Positions 1 through 3,845 of a DNA stretch of 5,284 nucleotides are shown here, one piece after another; the stretch's first letter is position 1; each line of letters starts with the position of its first letter. Origin of the DNA: an uncultured Clostridia bacterium (lineage in GTDB: Bacteria > Bacillota > Clostridia > Oscillospirales > Acutalibacteraceae); NCBI GenBank assembly GCA_945868935.1, contig CAMBNE010000108.1:1-5284 (forward strand). Direction: 5' to 3'. A program made the position numbers and the translations under genes. The notes under the pieces were generated by a model. That model saw only the letters and a program-made list of their open reading frames with translations, was not told where the DNA came from and did no database searches.

Positions 1-1
1 C

Positions 2-193
2 AGACTTCCAGAACACCGACATCACTTTTCTAACGTCGATTTAGATAAAGATTTTATAGGATTGTCATTGTTAGATTTAATGTTTCTGGAGTATGTTGTA
101 TACGCAATGCAGTTAAAAAATTATGGTCTAAGCGATATAGAGATTCAAAGATCAATTAACGAACTATTCCACTGTGGATTAGCCTTAGAATAA
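2..193 (+). CDS. C-terminal end of an unidentified protein (5' truncated by window edge)
   Basis: An open frame enters from the left edge and ends at TAA (191-193), giving 63 codons. It begins RLPEHRHHF and ends HCGLALE. The piece is rich in Leu and acidic residues, with a hydrophobic stretch (GLSLLDLMFLEYVVYAM) that looks more like a buried helix than a certain membrane segment. No start codon is in the window. I do not recognise the family. It lies 89 bases upstream of the HTH/metallopeptidase gene on the same strand, but a promoter-like sequence lies between them, so it need not belong to that operon. It is judged coding because the frame is open for its whole length, has plausible composition, and ends just before an AT-rich promoter-like gap. 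Confidence 0.6.
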   Translation, partial: RLPEHRHHFSNVDLDKDFIGLSLLDLMFLEYVVYAMQLKNYGLSDIEIQRSINELFHCGLALE

Positions 194-199
194 AAAAGT

Positions 200-228
200 T
201 TGGTCTATACTATGTAAAAACATATCAT
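200..228 (+). promoter_or_regulatory. Candidate promoter of the toxin-antitoxin operon
   Basis: TTGGTC (200-205) lies 17 bases before TATCAT (223-228). The -10 matches consensus at 5 of 6 positions and the -35 at only 3 of 6. The region is AT-rich and lies about 55 bases upstream of the TTG start at 283. It is placed correctly for the operon, but the -35 is weak. Confidence 0.4.
211..224. promoter_or_regulatory. Small palindrome overlapping the -10; possible autoregulatory operator
   Basis: TATGT (211-215) and ACATA (220-224) form a perfect inverted repeat around AAAA, inside the spacer and touching the -10 of the candidate promoter. Antitoxins with an XRE helix-turn-helix commonly repress their own operon by binding such palindromes. 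The position supports that role. The assignment to the 283-1443 product is inference, and five-base arms can occur by chance in AT-rich DNA. Confidence 0.35.
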
Positions 229-282
229 ATAAAAGTCGACTAAATAATGTCCTTTAAAACAATATGAAATGAGGTGAGATAA

Positions 283-1443
283 TTGGCTGAACAACTAAGC
301 GGCGTAAACGGCAATATAATACGTTGGGCAAGAGAGTTTTATAATATGTCTCCGGAAGAAGCAGCTCGTTCTATAGGGGTTAGTACTGAAAAGTATTCCG
401 CTTGGGAATCCGGAGCTGAATTTCCTACATACGCAAAGCTCAAAAAAATCAGCGATGTATTTCGTAAACCATCAGCTGTTTTTTTCTTTTCTGAACCTCC
501 GAACATTCCTCCTATAAAGGGAGATCTACGCACATTACCGGATACAGTAGTTGATGGGTTTAGCAAGAATGTGATGATACAACTTGAAAAAGCTAAAGCA
601 TACCAGCTAAATCTTATGGAACTGTATGAAACCTCAAATTGTATTTTTAAGAATCGTGCGACAATTCCAACTGAAACTAAGCAGTTATGTAATTTCCTGC
701 GTAACATTATGGTGTTTCCACTTTCTGCTCAAAAGGGCAGAAAAAACACTAAGGTTGTTTTTGAAATATATAGAGAAAAATTCTACGAATTAGGAATCTA
801 TGTTTTTAAGGATTCGTTCAAAGATAACAATGTATCGGGACTATGTATCAATGATGATTTGTTTCCTGTGATCCTCATTAACAACTCTATGTCTTTTGCA
901 CGACAGATTTTTACATTGTTCCACGAGTTCTATCATTTAGTATCTAACACCAGTGGTGCCGAAATAATCCGAGACGACTATTATAAGTATCTTGATGGAT
1001 CTCAGTCTGTAACAGAAAAAAACTGCGATACGTTTGCTAACGAATTCTTAGTTCCCACCGACGATTTCAAAATTGAACTATCTAAAAAGGATATTGATGA
1101 TCACAGAATAGCTGAATTATCTACTCTTTATTCTGTTAGCAAAGAAGCGATAATGTATAAACTATGGACACTGAAAATCATCACTCCTAAAGAATATGAA
1201 TCACTAAAAGAAACCTTCTACGGTGATGCAATTAGAAATCAAAATAAGAAAAACGGTGAGAACTCATCTGGAGGTAATTATTATTTTACCAAACTCGCTT
1301 ATTTAGGATCTTCATACACTGGTGATGTATTCAAGCAGCTATATTCCGGTAAAATAGACAGTTTCCGTGCAAGCGAAATGTTAAACAGCAAGGTGGATCA
1401 TCTTCCCCAATTAGAAGCTGCATATTTTAGGGGGAATAAATGA
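283..1443 (+). CDS. XRE-family HTH / ImmA-IrrE metallopeptidase-like protein (predicted antitoxin)
   Basis: A 386-aa protein with two recognisable parts. Residues about 8-65 form an XRE-type helix-turn-helix (REFYNMSPEEAARSIGVS, then YSAWESGAEFPTYAKLKKIS). Residues about 160-300 form an ImmA/IrrE-type zinc peptidase domain, with the HExxH motif FHEFYH (H214, E215, H218) and a downstream E245-x-x-C-D followed by FANEFLVP, the usual position of the third metal ligand. The last 70 or so residues form a polar tail. The family includes ImmA, which cleaves a phage-type repressor, and many HTH-fused members sit beside small toxin genes as antitoxins. The start is TTG at 283, chosen because GAGGTGAG (271-278) lies 4 bases upstream. 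The stop codon overlaps the next gene (ATGA at 1440-1443), implying translational coupling. It probably binds DNA and neutralises or represses the neighbouring PIN-like toxin; whether it is proteolytically active is unknown, though the catalytic residues are present. Confidence 0.9.
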   Translation: MAEQLSGVNGNIIRWAREFYNMSPEEAARSIGVSTEKYSAWESGAEFPTYAKLKKISDVFRKPSAVFFFSEPPNIPPIKGDLRTLPDTVVDGFSKNVMIQLEKAKAYQLNLMELYETSNCIFKNRATIPTETKQLCNFLRNIMVFPLSAQKGRKNTKVVFEIYREKFYELGIYVFKDSFKDNNVSGLCINDDLFPVILINNSMSFARQIFTLFHEFYHLVSNTSGAEIIRDDYYKYLDGSQSVTEKNCDTFANEFLVPTDDFKIELSKKDIDDHRIAELSTLYSVSKEAIMYKLWTLKIITPKEYESLKETFYGDAIRNQNKKNGENSSGGNYYFTKLAYLGSSYTGDVFKQLYSGKIDSFRASEMLNSKVDHLPQLEAAYFRGNK

Positions 1444-1931
1444 TGGTATACATACTTGACACTAATATTTTCCGGAAACTCCTTGATCATTTTCCGAAAA
1501 AAGGAGTCTATTTTAAACCAGTGTGGCAAGCATTTGAAAACGGAATTCAAAAAGGAATATATCAATCAGTTGATGAATGCTATAACGAGTTAAGTGCTCG
1601 TTATGACGATAAAAATGATAATTTGCAATGGCTGAAAGCCAATAAAAAAATGTTTCTTGCACCGACAAATGAAGAATCCCAAATAATACGAGTTTTATTT
1701 CAGAAACCCAAAATGAGGGAAAGTATCCATACAAAGAACATTATAAATAACCGACCGTCCGCAGATCCTTACATTGCAGCGAAAGCAAAGGCATTAAGCG
1801 GAATTGTTGTTACCGAAGAGAAACACAAACCACATTCAGCTCAATTACCTAATATTTGTGATGAGTTAGGTATTCAATGTATTACTTACGATGACTTTAT
1901 GGAAATAGTATCAGATGAAGAAGTTGACTAA
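1440..1931 (+). CDS. DUF4411 PIN-like protein (predicted RNase toxin)
   Basis: A 163-aa protein with the PIN-like DUF4411 layout. The N-terminal strand VYILDTNIF carries the first acidic residue (D7). A central VDECYNEL carries acidic residues (E46, E50). SADPYIAAKAKAL carries D109, followed by the strand IVVTEEKHK (E126, E127). The near-C-terminal LPNICDELGIQCI matches the family's usual 'IPnVC' segment. PIN nucleases cut RNA using these clustered acids with Mg2+ or Mn2+, so an RNA-cleaving toxin is the likely role. The length is normal for the family. ATG at 1440 overlaps the upstream stop by 4 bases. A second ATG at 1443 is an equally possible start, and AGGGGG (1429-1434) suits either. 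The tight coupling to the HTH-peptidase gene is the main support for a toxin-antitoxin pair. The substrate cannot be inferred. Confidence 0.88.
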   Translation: MMVYILDTNIFRKLLDHFPKKGVYFKPVWQAFENGIQKGIYQSVDECYNELSARYDDKNDNLQWLKANKKMFLAPTNEESQIIRVLFQKPKMRESIHTKNIINNRPSADPYIAAKAKALSGIVVTEEKHKPHSAQLPNICDELGIQCITYDDFMEIVSDEEVD

Positions 1932-1991
1932 GTCGCTATCGAGCTATGATGCCATTTTATTTATTAATTTGTAATGTTCCTTCAGACTGTG

Positions 1992-2036
1992 TAACGGCTG
2001 ATGCAGTATCGTGACTGCATCAGCCGTTATTTCAAA
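1992..2036 (+). terminator. Strong hairpin between convergent genes, probable terminator
   Basis: TAACGGCTGATGCAGT (1992-2007) pairs perfectly with 2014-2029 through 16 base pairs around a six-base loop. On the plus strand it is followed by a short T-rich stretch (TTTC from 2030), so it best terminates the toxin-antitoxin transcript. It also begins two bases past the tnpV stop on the minus strand, where no T run follows. It probably serves both convergent transcripts, less efficiently for tnpV. The stem also marks the left limit of the mobile-element-derived segment. Confidence 0.7.
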
Positions 2037-2391
2037 ATTTGTAAATCATCTCTTGATAAACTATTTCTTCTGCACGATTGCGTATGTTATTCATTCGAGC
2101 TACCCACAGCATTTGATTCTCAGCTTTGAGCTTTTCGTTGATTCCTTCTTGCTTTGCGAGTTGATTTACTAACCTAAAGAACATATCCTCTGCCTGCTCA
2201 TCAATGTCGGCAAGATATGCGGTGAGCTTACAGCTCGTCAGCAGGTTGGTGTAAATGATAGGATGATGATTTTTGAGGTATCGCAAATGCCGCTTGCCCC
2301 AAATCCCTATTTCAACCTTTGGCTGTTCGGGCAACTTTAAATCAGGAAGCAAGTAATCTCCCTGTTGCGTGTATGAAATCTTTGTAGCCAT
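2032..2391 (-). CDS. tnpV: TnpV family transposon-encoded protein
   Basis: A 119-aa protein matching the TnpV family first described on clostridial mobilisable transposons of the Tn4451 type. Family hallmarks are ISYTQQGDYLLPDL at the N-terminus, IGIWGKRHLRYLKNHHPIIY, then YLADIDEQAEDMF and a C-terminal helical part with LKAENQMLWVARMNNIRNRAEEIV. The length is normal for the family and it looks intact. Much of it should be alpha-helical, with a likely short coiled coil near residues 75-105. Its biochemical role is not established; it is best known as a cargo or accessory gene of mobile elements. ATG at 2391 is preceded by AGGAGGT with 6 bases of spacing, inside the end of the upstream gene. 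It is the second gene of a two-gene minus-strand operon. No transposase or recombinase gene accompanies it here. Confidence 0.9.
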   Translation of the reverse strand: MATKISYTQQGDYLLPDLKLPEQPKVEIGIWGKRHLRYLKNHHPIIYTNLLTSCKLTAYLADIDEQAEDMFFRLVNQLAKQEGINEKLKAENQMLWVARMNNIRNRAEEIVYQEMIYKF

Positions 2392-2393
2392 AA

Positions 2394-2573
2394 TTATACC
2401 TCCTTGACCTTTATCTTCTTTACTTTAGCTTTCGTAAGCTTGATTAACAGCTCATCAATAATATCAGTGTACTTGCCCTGTAATATGAGGTCGTTCCTCA
2501 AATCAATCAGGCTGTTGATGACTGAGTGCCGTTCATCGGGCGTTAAGTAAATGTGATATTTGGGATTTCTCAT
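2394..2573 (-). CDS. Small hypothetical protein co-transcribed with tnpV
   Basis: A 59-aa frame beginning MRNPKYHIYLTPDERHSV and ending in a Lys-rich tail (KLTKAKVKKIKVKEV). ATG at 2573 has a strong GAGGAGG ribosome binding site and lies 35 bases downstream of a near-consensus -10. Its TAA (2396-2394) lies two bases before the tnpV start, and its last codons contain the tnpV ribosome binding site, so the two are translationally linked. Small proteins of this kind occur beside tnpV in other Firmicute mobile elements, but their function is unknown to me. The middle (ERHSVINSLIDLRNDLI) is predicted helical, and the basic tail could contact nucleic acid, which is inference only. Confidence 0.8.
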   Translation of the reverse strand: MRNPKYHIYLTPDERHSVINSLIDLRNDLILQGKYTDIIDELLIKLTKAKVKKIKVKEV

Positions 2574-2607
2574 AGTCTTTTCCTCCTCGACTGAATATTG
2601 TATTCAT

Positions 2608-2636
2608 ATTATAGGAAGAAATTGAATTAATCACAA
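2608..2636 (-). promoter_or_regulatory. Promoter of the minus-strand tnpV operon
   Basis: Read on the minus strand, TTGTGA (2636-2631) is separated by exactly 17 bases from a perfect TATAAT (2613-2608). The 59-aa gene starts 34 bases further on, after a good ribosome binding site. This is the clearest promoter in the window and fits a housekeeping sigma factor. Confidence 0.75.
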
Positions 2637-2638
2637 AT

Positions 2639-2710
2639 GTGCGAGTGAGAAATGTGTGTAACTGCCGATAAAACCTGAATTTTTCATAAGTCCGTTATGA
2701 ACACTCGCAC
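2639..2710 (+). repeat. Nine-base inverted repeat upstream of the first leader hairpin
   Basis: GTGCGAGTG (2639-2647) is the exact reverse complement of CACTCGCAC (2702-2710), with 54 bases between them. The right arm can instead pair locally: CACTCG (2702-2707) with CGAGTG (2715-2720). That second pairing occupies bases needed for the foot of the terminator hairpin at 2716-2751. The three mutually exclusive pairings resemble an attenuator switch. This is read directly from the sequence; function is inferred. Confidence 0.5.
2687..2703 (+). repeat. 17-base direct repeat, copy 1
   Basis: TAAGTCCGTTATGAACA occurs here and again, identically, at 2878-2894, 191 bases away. In this copy the flanks extend it into an inverted repeat: TTCATAA (2683-2689) and TTATGAA (2695-2701) around GTCCG. 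The second copy lacks the left arm. Both copies contain an ATG opening a short reading frame that starts MNxRTxR. It could be a recombination or protein-binding site, or the start of a leader peptide. Confidence 0.6.
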
Positions 2711-2765
2711 CAGTCGAGTGCCTCGACACGCAGATGGCGTACGGGGCATTCTTTTTTTAAGCTGA
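2697..2765 (+). CDS. Candidate 22-aa Arg-rich leader peptide
   Basis: ATG inside direct-repeat copy 1 opens a 22-codon frame (MNTRTSRVPRHADG, then a hydrophobic end) stopping at TGA 2763-2765. The frame runs through the whole terminator hairpin at 2716-2758, so a translating ribosome would block its folding. Against it being translated, no Shine-Dalgarno sequence is visible upstream. In its favour, the related frame at 2888 keeps the same residues with synonymous Arg codon changes (CGC/CGT and CGA/AGA). It may equally be a by-product of a structured RNA repeat. Confidence 0.25.
   Translation: MNTRTSRVPRHADGVRGILFLS
2716..2758 (+). terminator. Rho-independent terminator hairpin A (leader unit A)
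   Basis: GAGTGCCTCG (2716-2725) pairs with 2742-2751. After a small internal loop (AC against A), ACGC (2728-2731) pairs with GCGT (2737-2740) around a five-base loop. Seven T residues (2752-2758) follow, giving a classic intrinsic terminator on the plus strand. Its 5' arm belongs to a 22-base segment (2711-2732) repeated with 20 matches at 2807-2828. No gene ends immediately upstream on this strand, so it looks like a leader terminator, not a gene-end terminator. Confidence 0.7.
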
Positions 2766-2776
2766 TTTCTCGCGTC

Positions 2777-2789
2777 AGATGTGACATCT
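2777..2789. repeat. 13-base perfect palindrome between the two leader hairpins
   Basis: AGATGT and ACATCT flank a central G (2777-2789). As RNA this gives a five-pair stem with a TGA loop. As DNA it has the size of a dimeric repressor site. There is no nearby promoter to tie it to. Confidence 0.3.
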
Positions 2790-2813
2790 CTTTCGAAACC
2801 TATTGACAATCGA

Positions 2814-2856
2814 GAGCCTCGACACGCAATTTACGTAGTTGAGGTTCCTATTTTTT
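2814..2856 (+). terminator. Rho-independent terminator hairpin B (leader unit B, paralogous to A)
   Basis: GAGCCTCGAC (2814-2823) pairs with 2838-2847. After one bulged A, ACG (2824-2826) pairs with CGT (2834-2836) around a seven-base loop. Six T residues (2851-2856) follow. The 5' arm shares CCTCGACACGCA with hairpin A while the 3' arms differ strongly, yet pairing is kept: T2719-A2748 in A becomes A2815-T2846 in B, and several pairs switch between Watson-Crick and G-U. The unpaired A on the 3' side is in the same place in both. This pattern argues for selection on the RNA fold. Confidence 0.7.
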
Positions 2857-2877
2857 GCAGTTTTTTCTCTTGCGTTT

Positions 2878-2894
2878 TAAGTCCGTTATGAACA
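2878..2894 (+). repeat. 17-base direct repeat, copy 2
   Basis: This is identical to 2687-2703. It lies 22 bases after the T run of hairpin B and 44 bases before terminator C. Similarity continues weakly downstream (CTCGCACCA in copy 1 against ACCGTACCA here). In this copy TTATG (2886-2890) can pair with a downstream CATAA (2902-2906), whereas in copy 1 it pairs with an upstream CATAA. Confidence 0.6.
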
Positions 2895-2914
2895 ACCGTA
2901 CCATAAGAGGGTAA
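2888..2914 (+). CDS. Candidate 8-aa leader peptide
   Basis: ATG in direct-repeat copy 2 opens an eight-codon frame, MNNRTIRG, ending at TAA 2912-2914, 23 bases before terminator C. It matches the first seven codons of the frame at 2697 as MNxRTxR, with Arg codons differing synonymously. No clear ribosome binding site is visible. A frame this short proves nothing by itself; it is listed because of the paired occurrence and the terminator behind it. Confidence 0.2.
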   Translation: MNNRTIRG

Positions 2915-2937
2915 CAAAAAAGATGTCGCCCGAAAAA

Positions 2938-2962
2938 AGCTCGATTTAATCGGGCTTTTTTG
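2938..2962 (+). terminator. Rho-independent terminator C
   Basis: AGCTCGAT (2938-2945) pairs with ATCGGGCT (2949-2956), with one G-U pair, around TTA, followed by a T run (2956-2961). An alternative pairing uses GCCCGA (2928-2933) with TCGGGC (2950-2955). This is a convincing intrinsic terminator on the plus strand that ends the structured leader-like region. It is unrelated in sequence to hairpins A and B. Confidence 0.75.
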
Positions 2963-3155
2963 CTTTTTATGAAGCGTTTTATTAATTAGGTACAGATGTC
3001 AAGGATTATACTGATACCTGATTGAATCCTGAATATTTTTCGGCATATTTTCTGCATACTTGTGTTGGCAGTTCATAATTAAAATTCTCAGTTATTTTGC
3101 AAAGCAGGATATCTGAATTTTTGCTTGTGTCACATCCCGTAAACTTTCATATTAT
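2963..3155. other. AT-rich intergenic stretch with no recognisable gene
   Basis: No open frame with a ribosome binding site, RNA gene or repeat is visible here. The junction between the mobile-element-derived segment and the oxidase locus probably lies in this stretch or just left of it, but no target-site duplication or element end could be identified by eye. Confidence 0.5.
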
Positions 3156-3179
3156 TATAATGAAATAATCTATTATTTC
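3156..3179 (+). promoter_or_regulatory. -10 element and adjoining 8-bp inverted repeat before the oxidase gene
   Basis: A perfect TATAAT (3156-3161) is followed directly by GAAATAAT (3162-3169) and its exact reverse complement ATTATTTC (3172-3179), two bases apart. No good -35 is found at the right distance (3133-3138 reads CATCCC). This could be an activator-dependent promoter with an operator at the transcription start, or a stem-loop at the 5' end of the mRNA. It does not resemble the known CopY-type TACA-TGTA copper operator. The region is AT-rich, so chance palindromes are a concern. Confidence 0.4.
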
Positions 3180-3209
3180 GAATAATAAATGAAAGGAGTA
3201 TTAAAATTT

Positions 3210-3845
3210 ATGACAGAATTATCAGATTATCCAAAATCTGATTGCGTTAGAGTTTTTGATATTGAAGCGATATCTATACCGATAGTTTATAATAAATACG
3301 GCGACTATGACCCTAACGGAATGATGTATGTTCTGAAAAAGGATTCCGAGCGTATTCAGCGTGAAGCAAGAGAAAGATTTTCGCTGAATCCTCCGCAGCC
3401 ATACAAGGATGTTCAGCCTCTTGTGTTAAGGGCAAATAAAGGTGATGAAATTCAGGTTAACTTTTATAATAAGCTTGACAGAAGAGCGTCTATCCACGTT
3501 CAGGGTCTTAAATATAACGTTCTGACCTCCGACGGTGCAGAGGTCGGCTATAACCCCGACACCACCACAAGAGATTTTATCAGCTACAAATGGTATGCGG
3601 AAAAAGAGGGAGTTTATCTATTTTCCGATATGGGCGATATGAGAAGCGACGAGGACGGTACGAATGTGCACGGCTTGTTCGGAGCAATTATAGTTGAAAA
3701 GCCGCAGTCAAGCTGGTTTGACCCTGTTTCGGGTAAAGCAATTGAAAGCGGCTTATTTGCTGATATTTATAATCCAACCGAGCCGTCGTTCAGAGAATAT
3801 GCAGTGTTTTTTCACGACGAGCTTGAAATAAAGAACAAGGACTGA
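3210..3845 (+). CDS. Multicopper oxidase, N-terminal cupredoxin domain, ended by premature TGA
   Basis: From ATG 3210 this gives 211 aa. An in-frame ATG at 3189 would add seven residues, but AAAGGAG (3192-3198) lies inside that extension and points to 3210. Residues about 10-195 form one cupredoxin-like domain: VFDIEAISIPIVYNKYGDYD, PLVLRANKGDEIQVNFYN, SIHVQGLKY, GVYLFSDMGD and VHGLFGAIIVE. These align in order with residues about 460-620 of the same frame further on, showing an internal duplication. The expected copper-ligand pairs are degenerate here (H96-x-Q98, and S139-D140-M141 where His-x-His is usual), so this domain may be structural. No signal peptide or membrane segment is visible, so a cytoplasmic location or unusual export is implied. 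The TGA at 3843-3845 cuts the protein in a linker after HDELEIKNKD, far short of a working oxidase. Confidence 0.75.
   Translation: MTELSDYPKSDCVRVFDIEAISIPIVYNKYGDYDPNGMMYVLKKDSERIQREARERFSLNPPQPYKDVQPLVLRANKGDEIQVNFYNKLDRRASIHVQGLKYNVLTSDGAEVGYNPDTTTRDFISYKWYAEKEGVYLFSDMGDMRSDEDGTNVHGLFGAIIVEKPQSSWFDPVSGKAIESGLFADIYNPTEPSFREYAVFFHDELEIKNKD

Noticed and set aside
339..707. Minus-strand open frame opposite the HTH domain
   Set aside because: It is a shadow of a clearly recognised HTH/ImmA-type coding region and resembles no known protein.
2639..2710. Origin of transfer (oriT) of a mobilisable element
   Set aside because: A mobile context and an inverted repeat suggested it, but no recognisable nic motif or relaxase gene was found. 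The T-run hairpins fit transcription control better.
2803..2831. Plus-strand promoter with TTGACA at 2803-2808
   Set aside because: The -35 is perfect, but no acceptable -10 lies 16-18 bases downstream and the site overlaps hairpin B.
2687..2894. CRISPR-like repeats
   Set aside because: There are only two copies of a 17-mer, 191 bases apart, with no regular spacers or array structure.
3189..3209. Oxidase start at ATG 3189
   Set aside because: The only good ribosome binding site (3192-3198) lies downstream of this ATG, so 3210 is preferred. The choice is not certain because its spacing of 11 bases is long.
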